64,000 nucleotides of DNA from Aphanomyces cochlioides (GCA_019828595.1 JAHQRK010000011.1:1426001-1490000); one strand, 5' to 3'. Positions 22,505 through 36,040 are shown, counted from the first letter of the stretch. The notes: a model not told the origin generated them from the letters alone. Translations and numbers: made by a program.

Positions 22505-23313
22505 GACAAAATATGACACCGAGTATTGAGCAACACACCAAATAATTGACAAATGGATATTTGCCATGGATATGGGGCAATACAACCTTGAGTGGTCAAA
22601 TTAGTTGATGTTGATTGGAAGTGCTGACAACAATGAACGAACTTGTCTCAAATAGCTCATTTTGTACTTGGATAAAGTATATAAAAATTGCTAATTTTGT
22701 ACTTGGATAAAGTATATAAAAATTGCTCATTTGTTGACTTGACGTTTGTATGTAAAAATTACTCTCATACTTAGTCTCGTACTTACGTGTTGCGTTAGAG
22801 CCTTAAGTAATAGACTAGGGTGAGGCCAGGGCTACGCCCCTGGGTGGAGCGTTTTGCTTTGGCAATAACAAAGATTTGCTCACACACATGAAACGTTTGA
22901 AGCCATACTATGAATTTTGAATTTGATTCAGGCCGAGTTCGAAGTAAAAAAAATAGGTTAACGCTGAGGATTCTAATTGGCTACTGTTGACTGACGAATA
23001 TGTTTTTTCGTCAGGAGATAAATCATATACCCAAGTTCAGATTGCACAATCTGTGCGATCGATGAGTAGATCGAGGTCATCGTTGGTTGACAACCACGTA
23101 CTTCTTCCTCTTGTAATACTGTAACGTTGAATCTAAGTATAAGGTGCGTAGTTTGGGGTTAGCTAATCTCGAGGATTTATCGTCCAATTCATCGGTACGA
23201 TGCAATTGGACTTGATCCAGCAAGTCACGGCAATTCCACAACAACACAGTGTATATATTTGTAAGAACATGATAATGTTTGTTAGTTATGGATGAAGTTT
23301 TATGAAGTCCTGA

Positions 23314-25454
23314 CTATTCTAATGCTTCTTGATACACAATGTTTTTCGTGTAGATTCCAGGCAGTCCATCGTACTGTCCATTGGCGACCAAAAACTTAAT
23401 GTTGCCTTTTGCTTGGGCTCTTGACATGGCGACGTAAAGCTGTCCATGCGAGAAGACGGGTTCTGGAAGGTAGACGCCCACGTGAGAAATCGTTTGACCT
23501 TGAGCCTTGTGAATCGTCATTGCGAAGGCAACTTGAACAGGAAATTGTCTTCTGCGTAGCTCAAATGGGTAATTGTTTTGCTCACCATCGTGAATTGTAG
23601 TAGTTCGGGGAATGTAAACATCTTGTTCGTGTGGGAGCCGTTCATAATTTGAGCCTTGATACATCGTGTTTTCAGCTCAAGAACAATTAAACGTGTTCCG
23701 TTGCACATGCCTTCCGAAGTACACAAATTACGAAGCAGAATAATGGGGCAACCAACTTTCAAATGCAACTTGTGGCTGGGGAAGTTGTTGATGTCTATAG
23801 AATTCAGAAACTCGATGGGGAACTCGCATGCATTTGTGTCCGAGTTGGGTTTGTCAGCAACAGAATCGGCGGACAAATATGTCATTTCGCAGTCGGAGGT
23901 GAGTCGCTCAAGAAGTGTTGTGTTGATGTCAGCAACAACACTATGTTTGGGTGCAAGGATAACTCGACATCCAAAGTACGATCTAAGTGCATTGATGCGC
24001 AGGTTGTTCATGTCTTGATAGACGCTGTGTAAAAATGACCCCAAATCATCAGGCGACTTGTATGGAATCGCCAAATCATCAGGTAGTCGAATGTAATCGG
24101 CACCGAGTTCGGTACATGTGGGGTATGTTCCATGACCAATAGACTTGAGCAATGCAGCAAACTCTCGAACACTCTCTGAGTTGTTGTTGGACAACCTCAT
24201 GTTCACCGTCAGATGAAACGTTGCGACATTTCTCCAAAGGTAACTGTTCTTCAAGCATGCTTCGAGGATTAGCCCAGGTGTGCCCTCCAAAATGACTGGA
24301 AGCATTTGCTTGAAGTCGCCCGAGAATATGACGACCTTTCCACCAAAAGGAAGCGCGTTGTCCATCAAATCTTGTAGCATGTGATCAACGGCCTCCACAG
24401 CATACTTGTGCATCATCGAACACTCGTCCCAAATGATAAGTTCTGTGAGACGTAAAAGTTCCGCAAGATGTGACTGCTTCCGAACGTCACATCGGCTAAG
24501 CTCGTGCAATGATCTTGGAAGACAGAATCTCGAATGCGCAGTTGTACCTCCGATCAAGTTCAGAGCAGCAAGTCCGGACGAAGCAACAGCCAAGGCAATT
24601 TTGTTCATTGAGCGCACTTGAGCCAGTAAAATGTTTGAGATGAACGTCTTCCCTGAGCCGCCCTCACCTTCGAGAAAATATACTTTGCCTCTTCGAACAG
24701 TACTTTCCTTCGTAATCTCGCTCATAACGTCGTTGTAGAAGACTTCGTGCTCTTCGGTCATCGTAGACTTGCCTTCCAAAATGCCTTGGATTTGTTCTTG
24801 GTTGTGCGAAGATTCCATAGCCACTAATCGGTTGGATTGACGGCCCCTGTTTGTTTCCTCAAGAGCAAAATATTGTTCGAAATGTGCAAGCTGTGGAAGC
24901 TCCGGAAAACGATCCAAGCTTGATGCATTCGACTCGAGGCATCTTGATAAAGCCTGAATTGCGAAAGCTGTAGATTTTTGAGAATCGTCGGGGTACATGC
25001 GGTGAAAATCTTGCCTCATTTCATCTTCGAATTTGTTCCATAGCCCTCGTGCGTCCGCAGGTTCACAGTGAATCAGAATACTGACAAAAAGTGTTCGGAG
25101 CTCATAGGGAGTTGCTGTTTCAGTTGCTTCTCGCATGCAGGTTAGCCATTCCTCGTCATTTTCAAGAAAGCCAAGGGCAAGTGCGGCTGACTTGAACGTC
25201 TGATGAACCACGCCATTGACGGTTCGCAAATCTTCGTGCGATGTCGGACCTCGTCGGTAGCATAAGAGCATTCGCATAAAAAAACAGTCTCCCGAGCGGG
25301 GTGACACCGTCAGCATCCTCCCGATCATACGATCACCACCCTTTTTACGTGATGTCCACTTGCGGAGCTTTTTGTTCCATACGAAATGCTCGGGGATATC
25401 ATGGTACAGACATTCACGCGCAAGTGCTTGTGAATTACTGTTTTCACGGCACAG
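23314..25454 (-). pseudogene. Helitron Pif1-like helicase domain, unit 2
   Basis: The frame continues from Rep through one TAA, giving …NSNSQALARECLYHDIPEHF… and then the 603-codon block 25328-23517. Walker A EGEGGSGKTF lies about residue 220 of that block, Walker B LIIWDECSMM about 295. Pif1/RecD motifs follow: VVIFSGDFKQMLPVI, FHLTVNMRL and, after a one-base shift near 23640, QVAFAMTIHKAQGQT with YVAMSRA (23664-23314). It belongs to SF1B 5'-3' helicases that unwind DNA during rolling-circle transposition. The stop and the frameshift are present in both full-length units, so neither makes a full protein unless by recoding. Confidence 0.85.
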
Positions 25455-27215
25455 TTAAAAAAACGCGGTGAGTTTCGCCCGGTTCCTCCTTGCCAATTCC
25501 TGAGGGCTCATCGGGCGGTCGGTAGGAATGCATACAACTTGTTCACCTTCCAAGTGTATTTCGAGGTTCTCGACAGCGTGAGATCGGTTGAACATGTCGA
25601 AAGAGAAAATGCGTGTGAGGGCCTCACAGCACGATACATAGCGGGCATCTTGGTATTGCTTGATTTCGTCAAGTTCACCGGACTCAACTTGAAAATTTGA
25701 GCGGTCTGAGCCCTTGTAGATGTACTTGTACAGGTACTTGACTGCAGATATACTTGTACACGCCTCGACATTGATGTGGCAGTCGAACATGGCACTCAAC
25801 GTTGGGCAGTACGGAATAACATATTGGTTGGTATACTCAGAGGGCCGCTCTGCCGAAGAGCGGCGACGACGGTAGAGTGGATATCCATCGCTGCCTTCTG
25901 ATGTTTCGTTGCAGTATGCTTTTGGAAAGTTTTTCTTGCACTTCCCGTTTTTCAGGCATCGGTCGCTGCATTTGTGAATCATGCAGGTTGTAACAATTTC
26001 GTGCAGTCTTGGATTCTTTTCCTTGTCGGGAATTTCTGCACTGATAATACTGTCAATATCGGCAGCTGTCTTGATTTTGTCGTCCCCAGTGAATATGACC
26101 AACATATGGGCATGAGGCAGACCACGCTTTTGGAATTCGACAACACGAATACACGCAGCTTGTCGACCCAAAACTTCCCCCTTGTACAGCATGGCTTCAA
26201 TGGCGAAGAGCTTGAGACGGAACATGCGCGTCACTAAGTCAGGTCGATCAGCTGGAGATCGTTTAAATCCATAGTCGTCTTTCGCCAATTCCAGCTCCCT
26301 GTCGATTTCAACCCACTTTGGATTGCATGTCACAGTGATAAAAAGGTCTGGTCGACCGAACTTGCGAACAATTGCCATGGCGTCAAGGTAACGTTGTCTC
26401 ATGTACCGAGGTCCACCCGTGTAAGATGACGGCAAAACAGTCCTTTTTCCAATGCTTTTGAGGTCCACATCATGCGAAACAGCGTCATGAAGTGCGCGGT
26501 ACGTGTCGCTGCGGAGGTTGTTGGTTTGGTCACGAATATATCGAAGCCTTTGGTTTTCCACCTTTGCAAAATTGTCGACTGCAAACACTTGAAATAGAGG
26601 TCCGCTGGCATGTAATGGAGAGAATGCACCGCGCTCGTGCAAATGGTATCGAGCATAATCGTTCAAACTCACGTTTTCATGATTGCGACCGCTCTTGTTG
26701 TCAAACGACCACCCCAAAGTCCCAGTGGGAAAGAGCAAAGGGTATTGAAGCGGGTCATATGCCGAATGAAATTCCTTAATGCGAAATAAGCGTTGTTCCC
26801 CAGGTTGTCGATCCAAACGCACATGTTTACCAACGTGATAGTTTCGCTGAACTTCGCTGAGTACGGGGCCATCAATACCATGCAGTAAGATATGACGCCC
26901 TGACTTGGACGTTTCTGAAAAAAGAACAGCGATTTCAGAACACGTAGGAAGGTTATGCGTTCGGCTGATGCTTCGAGGCTGAGCAGTGAGCACAATTCTC
27001 ATGTCGTCATCCTTTGGAATATCCTTCGCATGCTTGTACAGCTGGGTGAACGCGTTGTGCTGTAGTAGTAGACGCTGGATTTTCGTCACAGTTGACACAT
27101 TAAGATTTCCCCCAAGCATTCTTCGTCGTATGCTTGCTTGCGTTTCAGGATCCGTAATGTAGATCTGGGCGTAACTGGCTTGTTCTTCGTCCGCAGGCAA
27201 CAGTGGTCCAATCAA
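25455..27215 (-). pseudogene. Helitron Rep (HUH/Y2 nuclease) domain, unit 2
   Basis: 586 codons open. The N-terminal Helitron_like_N region (IGPLLPADEEQASYAQIYI) follows on from the end of the upstream ORF after a -1 shift. The Rep core has FITVTCNPKWVEI (about residues 291-304), the HUH-type motif RGLPHAHMLVIF (about 363-374) and the Tyr-containing helix DEIKQYQDARYVSCCEAL (about 515-530), preceded by KYLYKYIYKGSDR. These are the motifs that nick and rejoin single-stranded DNA at element ends. It begins at a TTG in this frame, so it is not an independent gene but the middle of a broken RepHel. Catalytic residues all look intact. Confidence 0.85.
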
Positions 27216-28528
27216 TGATTCAAAGCGCCTTGGATTGTATAAGATCTCGGCCCACCGTTGCCGTGAATAATTTCTCGGGTACCAATAGATGTAAAGGCAA
27301 AGAGGGCATTGTACCGGCGAGTGTTATTGGCAAACCCTCTGGTTTTGAACAAAGCAATGTATTCGCGAAACTCGGGTGTGTCAGGCCAGGTAGCAACAGG
27401 CAGCACTCGAGTGCCTCCACCGCAGCAGTCCTTTTCTTCGCCTGGCCAAATCTTCGCTTCGCAATGGCGGCAAATCGAACGCTGCTCAATAGTATGAAGA
27501 GGCACCAATGATTCATCGAAGTCATCGAAACTGACGCGTGCACTGTTGTGACCACTCTTCTTCTTCGGGCGACCCTTGGGTTTATTCCGGAGACTTAGTC
27601 CTTGCTCGCGAGGAGGTACATCAATCAAATCCACATCCACGTTTAGCGGAGGATCAGCATTTGCCAAGGCAAGTAATTGATTGTCAGTGTTGCAATCCAC
27701 ATTTCCATCGGAAATATCTTCTTCCTTGGTTTCTTCTTCACCTCCTTCATTCATACGGTTAGGTTGTAGCGCAGCATAGATCCTTCGATTGTCAACTGTG
27801 CGCTCGCGATCTTCTTGCTCCTGAGCTGCCAGAATCTTGAGATGATGGTCACTTTGAGCGCGATAATGGATTCCGTCTTCTCCCTCCTTGGTTTCCTCTT
27901 CGTCGCTCTTATCCATGTCCGTATGGTGCAAAATGATGGCACCCCGCCCTTGATTCGCAACCTCAGTGTTGTGCTTTTTTTCGCGAGCACGTTTGTTGTA
28001 TTCCGCCTTCTTGGATCTTTTCATTGCCACCTCTTTGTCGAAGTCTTCCACGATAGCATGCCGTTTCTTTTCGCGAGCATGATCGTTGTACTCCGCCTTT
28101 AGGAGAGCTTGCCGTTTCTTTTCGTGAGCACGATTGTTGTACTCCGCCTTTAGAAGAGCTTGCCGTTTCTTTTCGTGAGCACGTTTGTTGTACTCCGCCT
28201 TCTTGGCCTTTCTCATAGCCGCCTCGTCGTTAATATTGCTCTGATTCAAGGCATCGTCATCCACAGCCCAGCCATTAGCTCCAGTTGATGCAGACTCTTG
28301 TTCGGTAGTATGCACTTCATTCCGCTCTGCTTGCTTGCCAGGTTCGGAGTTATCGATCGCATGTCCTTGATTGTCATTGTCATGATTGCCATTGCCTTTC
28401 TTAGAGGCCGAGTAGTTGTTATTTTCTACGCAGAAAACTGCGTCAGACAAATGTTCATACAAAAACATCAACACAAAAATGATAACGTGATTGGATCGTA
28501 AAAATACTGTGGATATGTGTCCCGCCAC
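27212..28528 (-). pseudogene. Helitron ORF1/RepHel N-terminal part, unit 2
   Basis: 438 codons. A hydrophobic N-terminus (HVIIFVLMFLYEHL) is followed by an Asn/Asp-rich stretch. Four tandem copies of a basic KAEYNKRAHEKKRQALL-type repeat follow (about residues 108-185), resembling short basic DNA-binding repeats. An AT-hook-like KPKGRPKKKSG lies near 320, then a Cys/His zinc-finger-like block (ICRHCEAKIW … KDCCGGG), then the Helitron N-domain …YNALFAFTSIGTREII…. It ends QGALNH-stop, exactly where homologous Helitron proteins continue into the sequence opening the Rep frame. So one base is missing relative to an uninterrupted RepHel, or a -1 ribosomal shift joins them. Confidence 0.8.
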
Positions 28529-29246
28529 TTAAGCTTAACATAATGTGGTTTGCCAGAAAATACTACTCATTTCTTTCATAAATCGTACAGAGTTCGCGGT
28601 ATTTATTAAACATCACTTTGTTTAATATCGCGTTTTGAACTCGTTCATCCAATGAGTTGAAACTTTGATACTGGGTAATACACCTGCTAAGTATCATGAA
28701 ACACCCCTGAAGTGTTTCAATCTACTCGCCGTAGGCCCACTATCAACAGTGGTACTCCGTCAAAAAAAGTAGCACCATCAGTTGCAATAGTGGGAACCAA
28801 CGTTACACATTGTCCCCTTACTGTAAAAAGTTGAACTATGGGGAGAGGATTTACTCGTCCAAAGTCAATATGAAAATACAGTAAAAACACACGTTTTAGC
28901 TGTCCCTGGCTGCTCTATGAAAATGTCCGGTATTTCGAGCCAAAAAGGCCCTACTTCGTAACATTCGCATATCGCGTCGGAATTCGCCTTTCGGAGTCCA
29001 AGCCTCTGGCCAGGGTATGGCTTAAAGTGGCAGAAAGGGCTCGTCACCCTACTGCACAGTGTGTTGACCGCTTATTCAGCGGCCTTTTCTGCCCGAGTGA
29101 AGCTATCCTAAGACATGCATCTCACCTTGCATCGTCCCAGAAAAACCCAACTGCCATTCATCTCGTCTTTGGCAGGTATTATTTTAAATAGTAGGACAAT
29201 ATATTTTCATTTTGTATGTGGAATTGTTTGATTATTAATATTATCG

Positions 29247-29301
29247 ACAACTGCCACGTCCAGCATCATGGGTGCACGATGATGCTGGACGTGGCAGTTG
29301 T
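29247..29301. repeat. 23-bp-arm hairpin, unit 2
   Basis: Second copy of the 22450-22504 inverted repeat, at the same distance from the unit's 5' end. Confidence 0.9.
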
Positions 29302-30108
29302 GACAAAATATGACACCGAGTATTGAGCAACACACCAAATAATTGACAAATGGATATTTGCCATGGATATGGGGCAATACAACCTTGAGTGGTCAAATTA
29401 GTTGATGTTGATTGGAAGTGCTGACAACAATGAACGAACTTGTCTCAAATAGCTCATTTTGTACTTGGATAAAGTATATAAAAATTGCTAATTTTGTACT
29501 TGGATAAAGTATATAAAAATTGCTCATTTGTTGACTTGACGTTTGTATGTAAAAATTACTCTCATACTTAGTCTCGTACACGTGTTGCGTTAGAGCCTTA
29601 AGTAATAGACTAGGGTGAGGCCAGGGCTACGCCCCTGGGTGGAGCGTTTTGCTTTGGCAATAACAAAGATTTGCTCACACACATGAAACGTTTGAAGCCA
29701 TACTATGAATTTTGAATTTGATTCAGGCCGAGTTCGAAGTAAAAAAAATAGGTTAACGCTGAGGATTCTAATTGGCTACTGTTGACTGACGAATATGTTT
29801 TTTCGTCAGGAGATAAATCATATACCCAAGTTCAGATTGCACAATCTGTGCGATCGATGAGTAGATCGAGGTCATCGTTGGTTGACAACCACGTACTTCT
29901 TCCTCTTGTAATACTGTAACGTTGAATCTAAGTATAAGGTGCGTAGTTTGGGGTTAGCTAATCTCGAGGATTTATCGTCCAATTCATCGGTACGATGCAA
30001 TTGGACTTGATCCAGCAAGTCACGGCAATTCCACAACAACACAGTGTATATATTTGTAAGAACATGATAATGTTTGTTAGTTATGGATGAAGTTTTATGA
30101 AGTCCTGA

Positions 30109-32249
30109 CTATTCTAATGCTTCTTGATACACAATGTTTTTCGTGTAGATTCCAGGCAGTCCATCGTACTGTCCATTGGCGACCAAAAACTTAATGTTGC
30201 CTTTTGCTTGGGCTCTTGACATGGCGACGTAAAGCTGTCCATGCGAGAAGACGGGTTCTGGAAGGTAGACGCCCACGTGAGAAATCGTTTGACCTTGAGC
30301 CTTGTGAATCGTCATTGCGAAGGCAACTTGAACAGGAAATTGTCTTCTGCGTAGCTCAAATGGGTAATTGTTTTGCTCACCATCGTGAATTGTAGTAGTT
30401 CGGGGAATGTAAACATCTTGTTCGTGTGGGAGCCGTTCATAATTTGAGCCTTGATACATCGTGTTTTCAGCTCAAGAACAATTAAACGTGTTCCGTTGCA
30501 CATGCCTTCCGAAGTACACAAATTACGAAGCAGAATAATGGGGCAACCAACTTTCAAATGCAACTTGTGGCTGGGGAAGTTGTTGATGTCTATAGAATTC
30601 AGAAACTCGATGGGGAACTCGCATGCATTTGTGTCCGAGTTGGGTTTGTCAGCAACAGAATCGGCGGACAAATATGTCATTTCGCAGTCGGAGGTGAGTC
30701 GCTCAAGAAGTGTTGTGTTGATGTCAGCAACAACACTATGTTTGGGTGCAAGGATAACTCGACATCCAAAGTACGATCTAAGTGCATTGATGCGCAGGTT
30801 GTTCATGTCTTGATAGACGCTGTGTAAAAATGACCCCAAATCATCAGGCGACTTGTATGGAATCGCCAAATCATCAGGTAGTCGAATGTAATCGGCACCG
30901 AGTTCGGTACATGTGGGGTATGTTCCATGACCAATAGACTTGAGCAATGCAGCAAACTCTCGAACACTCTCTGAGTTGTTGTTGGACAACCTCATGTTCA
31001 CCGTCAGATGAAACGTTGCGACATTTCTCCAAAGGTAACTGTTCTTCAAGCATGCTTCGAGGATTAGCCCAGGTGTGCCCTCCAAAATGACTGGAAGCAT
31101 TTGCTTGAAGTCGCCCGAGAATATGACGACCTTTCCACCAAAAGGAAGCGCGTTGTCCATCAAATCTTGTAGCATGTGATCAACGGCCTCCACAGCATAC
31201 TTGTGCATCATCGAACACTCGTCCCAAATGATAAGTTCTGTGAGACGTAAAAGTTCCGCAAGATGTGACTGCTTCCGAACGTCACATCGGCTAAGCTCGT
31301 GCAATGATCTTGGAAGACAGAATCTCGAATGCGCAGTTGTACCTCCGATCAAGTTCAGAGCAGCAAGTCCGGACGAAGCAACAGCCAAGGCAATTTTGTT
31401 CATTGAGCGCACTTGAGCCAGTAAAATGTTTGAGATGAACGTCTTCCCTGAGCCGCCCTCACCTTCGAGAAAATATACTTTGCCTCTTCGAACAGTACTT
31501 TCCTTCGTAATCTCGCTCATAACGTCGTTGTAGAAGACTTCGTGCTCTTCGGTCATCGTAGACTTGCCTTCCAAAATGCCTTGGATTTGTTCTTGGTTGT
31601 GCGAAGATTCCATAGCCACTAATCGGTTGGATTGACGGCCCCTGTTTGTTTCCTCAAGAGCAAAATATTGTTCGAAATGTGCAAGCTGTGGAAGCTCCGG
31701 AAAACGATCCAAGCTTGATGCATTCGACTCGAGGCATCTTGATAAAGCCTGAATTGCGAAAGCTGTAGATTTTTGAGAATCGTCGGGGTACATGCGGTGA
31801 AAATCTTGCCTCATTTCATCTTCGAATTTGTTCCATAGCCCTCGTGCGTCCGCAGGTTCACAGTGAATCAGAATACTGACAAAAAGTGTTCGGAGCTCAT
31901 AGGGAGTTGCTGTTTCAGTTGCTTCTCGCATGCAGGTTAGCCATTCCTCGTCATTTTCAAGAAAGCCAAGGGCAAGTGCGGCTGACTTGAACGTCTGATG
32001 AACCACGCCATTGACGGTTCGCAAATCTTCGTGCGATGTCGGACCTCGTCGGTAGCATAAGAGCATTCGCATAAAAAAACAGTCTCCCGAGCGGGGTGAC
32101 ACCGTCAGCATCCTCCCGATCATACGATCACCACCCTTTTTACGTGATGTCCACTTGCGGAGCTTTTTGTTCCATACGAAATGCTCGGGGATATCATGGT
32201 ACAGACATTCACGCGCAAGTGCTTGTGAATTACTGTTTTCACGGCACAG
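30109..32249 (-). pseudogene. Helitron Pif1-like helicase domain, unit 3
   Basis: The 603-codon block 32123-30312 translates identically to that of unit 2, with the same TAA before it and the same frameshift near 30435 leading to the MTIHKAQGQT/YVAMSRA tail (30459-30109). Confidence 0.85.
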
Positions 32250-34009
32250 TTAAAAAAACGCGGTGAGTTTCGCCCGGTTCCTCCTTGCCAATTCCTGAGG
32301 GCTCATCGGGCGATCGGTAGGAATGCATACAACTTGTTCACCTTCCAAGTGTATTTCGAGGTTCTCGACAGCGTGAGATCGTTTGAACATGTCGAAAGAG
32401 AAAATGCGTGTGAGGGCCTCACAGCACGATACATAGCGGGCATCTTGGTATTGCTTGATTTCGTCAAGTTCACCGGACTCAACTTGAAAATTTGAGCGGT
32501 CTGAGCCCTTGTAGATGTACTTGTACAGGTACTTGACTGCAGATATACTTGTACACGCCTCGACATTGATGTGGCAGTCGAACATGGCACTCAACGTTGG
32601 GCAGTACGGAATAACATATTGGTTGGTATACTCAGAGGGCCGCTCTGCCGAAGAGCGGCGACGACGGTAGAGTGGATATCCATCGCTGCCTTCTGATGTT
32701 TCGTTGCAGTATGCTTTTGGAAAGTTTTTCTTGCACTTCCCGTTTTTCAGGCATCGGTCGCTGCATTTGTGAATCATGCAGGTTGTAACAATTTCGTGCA
32801 GTCTTGGATTCTTTTCCTTGTCGGGAATTTCTGCACTGATAATACTGTCAATATCGGCAGCTGTCTTGATTTTGTCGTCCCCAGTGAATATGACCAACAT
32901 ATGGGCATGAGGCAGACCACGCTTTTGGAATTCGACAACACGAATACACGCAGCTTGTCGACCCAAAACTTCCCCCTTGTACAGCATGGCTTCAATGGCG
33001 AAGAGCTTGAGACGGAACATGCGCGTCACTAAGTCAGGTCGATCAGCTGGAGATCGTTTAAATCCATAGTCGTCTTTCGCCAATTCCAGCTCCCTGTCGA
33101 TTTCAACCCACTTTGGATTGCATGTCACAGTGATAAAAAGGTCTGGTCGACCGAACTTGCGAACAATTGCCATGGCGTCAAGGTAACGTTGTCTCATGTA
33201 CCGAGGTCCACCCGTGTAAGATGACGGCAAAACAGTCCTTTTTCCAATGCTTTTGAGGTCCACATCATGCGAAACAGCGTCATGAAGTGCGCGGTACGTG
33301 TCGCTGCGGAGGTTGTTGGTTTGGTCACGAATATATCGAAGCCTTTGGTTTTCCACCTTTGCAAAATTGTCGACTGCAAACACTTGAAATAGAGGTCCGC
33401 TGGCATGTAATGGAGAGAATGCACCGCGCTCGTGCAAATGGTATCGAGCATAATCGTTCAAACTCACGTTTTCATGATTGCGACCGCTCTTGTTGTCAAA
33501 CGACCACCCCAAAGTCCCAGTGGGAAAGAGCAAAGGGTATTGAAGCGGGTCATATGCCGAATGAAATTCCTTAATGCGAAATAAGCGTTGTTCCCCAGGT
33601 TGTCGATCCAAACGCACATGTTTACCAACGTGATAGTTTCGCTGAACTTCGCTGAGTACGGGGCCATCAATACCATGCAGTAAGATATGACGCCCTGACT
33701 TGGACGTTTCTGAAAAAAGAACAGCGATTTCAGAACACGTAGGAAGGTTATGCGTTCGGCTGTTGCTTCGAGGCTGAGCAGTGAGCACAATTCTCATGTC
33801 GTCATCCTTTGGAATATCCTTCGCATGCTTGTACAGCTGGGTGAACGCGTTGTGCTGTAGTAGTAGACGCTGGATTTTCGTCACAGTTGACACATTAAGA
33901 TTTCCCCAAGCATTCTTCGTCGTATGCTTGCTTGCGTTTCAGGATCCGTAATGTAGATCTGGGCGTAACTGGCTTGTTCTTCGTCCGCAGGCAACAGTGG
34001 TCCAATCAA
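32250..34009 (-). pseudogene. Helitron Rep domain, unit 3 (extra frameshift)
   Basis: Same as the unit 2 Rep, but one C of a CCCCC run is missing near 33905. The first about 37 codons are therefore out of frame and the open frame begins at 33893. Catalytic HUH and Tyr motifs are unchanged. Confidence 0.85.
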
Positions 34010-35322
34010 TGATTCAAAGCGCCTTGGATTGTATAAGATCTCGGCCCACCGTTGCCGTGAATAATTTCTCGGGTACCAATAGATGTAAAGGCAAAGAGGG
34101 CATTGTACCGGCGAGTGTTATTGGCAAACCCTCTGGTTTTGAACAAAGCAATGTATTCGCGAAACTCGGGTGTGTCAGGCCAGGTAGCAACAGGCAGCAC
34201 TCGAGTGCCTCCACCGCAGCAGTCCTTTTCTTCGCCTGGCCAAATCTTCGCTTCGCAATGGCGGCAAATCGAACGCTGCTCAATAGTATGAAGAGGCACC
34301 AATGATTCATCGAAGTCATCGAAACTGACGCGTGCACTGTTGTGACCACTCTTCTTCTTCGGGCGACCCTTGGGTTTATTCCGGAGACTTAGTCCTTGCT
34401 CGCGAGGAGGTACATCAATCAAATCCACATCCACGTTTAGCGGAGGATCAGCATTTGCCAAGGCAAGTAATTGATTGTCAGTGTTGCAATCCACATTTCC
34501 ATCGGAAATATCTTCTTCCTTGGTTTCTTCTTCACCTCCTTCATTCATACGGTTAGGTTGTAGCGCAGCATAGATCCTTCGATTGTCAACTGTGCGCTCG
34601 CGATCTTCTTGCTCCTGAGCTGCCAGAATCTTGAGATGATGGTCACTTTGAGCGCGATAATGGATTCCGTCTTCTCCCTCCTTGGTTTCCTCTTCGTCGC
34701 TCTTATCCATGTCCGTATGGTGCAAAATGATGGCACCCCGCCCTTGATTCGCAACCTCAGTGTTGTGCTTTTTTTCGCGAGCACGTTTGTTGTATTCCGC
34801 CTTCTTGGATCTTTTCATTGCCACCTCTTTGTCGAAGTCTTCCACGATAGCATGCCGTTTCTTTTCGCGAGCATGATCGTTGTACTCCGCCTTTAGGAGA
34901 GCTTGCCGTTTCTTTTCGTGAGCACGATTGTTGTACTCCGCCTTTAGAAGAGCTTGCCGTTTCTTTTCGTGAGCACGTTTGTTGTACTCCGCCTTCTTGG
35001 CCTTTCTCATAGCCGCCTCGTCGTTAATATTGCTCTGATTCAAGGCATCGTCATCCACAGCCCAGCCATTAGCTCCAGTTGATGCAGACTCTTGTTCGGT
35101 AGTATGCACTTCATTCCGCTCTGCTTGCTTGCCAGGTTCGGAGTTATCGATCGCATGTCCTTGATTGTCATTGTCATGATTGCCATTGCCTTTCTTAGAG
35201 GCCGAATAGTTGTTATTTTCTACGCAGAAAACTGCGTCAGACAAATGTTCATACAAAAACATCAACACAAAAATGATAACGTGATTGGATCGTAAAAATA
35301 CTGTGGATATGTGTCCCGCCAC
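34006..35322 (-). pseudogene. Helitron ORF1/RepHel N-terminal part, unit 3
   Basis: 438 codons with the same translation as the unit 2 ORF, ending at the same QGALNH-stop. Confidence 0.8.
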
Positions 35323-36040
35323 TTAAGCTTAACATAATGTGGTTTGCCAGAAAATACTACTCATTTCTTTCATAAATCGTACAGAGTTCGCGGTATTTAT
35401 TAAACATCACTTTGTTTAATATCGCGTTTTGAACTCGTTCATCCAATGAGTTGAAACTTTGATACTGGGTAATACACCTGCTAAGTATCATGAAACACCC
35501 CTGAAGTGTTTCAATCTACTCGCCGTAGGCCCACTATCAACAGTGGTACTCCGTCAAAAAAAGTAGCACCATCAGTTGCAATAGTGGGAACCAACGTTAC
35601 ACATTGTCCCCTTACTGTAAAAAGTTGAACTATGGGGAGAGGATTTACTCGTCCAAAGTCAATATGAAAATACAGTAAAAACACACGTTTTAGCTGTCCC
35701 TGGCTGCTCTATGAAAATGTCCGGTATTTCGAGCCAAAAAGGCCCTACTTCGTAACATTCGCATATCGCGTCGGAATTCGCCTTTCGGAGTCCAAGCCTC
35801 TGGCCAGGGTATGGCTTAAAGTGGCAGAAAGGGCTCGTCACCCTACTGCACAGTGTGTTGACCGCTTATTCAGCGGCCTTTTCTGCCCGAGTGAAGCTAT
35901 CCTAAGACATGCATCTCACCTTGCATCGTCCCAGAAAAACCCAACTGCCATTCATCTCGTCTTTGGCAGGTATTATTTTAAATAGTAGGACAATATATTT
36001 TCATTTTGTATGTGGAATTGTTTGATTATTAATATTATCG

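Larger units (their letters stand above)
20483..22814 (-). mobile_element. Helitron unit 1: 2.3-kb chimeric derivative
   Basis: The 5' 1.4 kb (22814 to about 21365) matches the full-length units, as do about 200 bp of the 3' end (20483-20690). The interior differs: 20697-21340 is not in the other units and is joined through ATACCCAAGTTCAGATTGC, which in the full units lies near the 3' end (about 23030). It encodes no Rep or helicase and could only be moved in trans. Confidence 0.85.
22815..29609 (-). mobile_element. Helitron unit 2, full length (6795 bp)
   Basis: Carries the N-terminal zinc-finger ORF (28528-27212), Rep (27215-25455) and Pif1-like helicase (25454-23314) in order on the minus strand. 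All three are parts of one ancestral RepHel-type protein, now in separate frames. It joins unit 1 at 22814/22815 and unit 3 at 29609/29610 by direct CTAG-TC junctions. Confidence 0.92.

Noticed and set aside
27200..27220. Programmed -1 frameshift joining Helitron ORF1 and Rep
   Set aside because: No clear slippery heptamer; a single-base loss explains it more simply. Kept only as an option in the finding.
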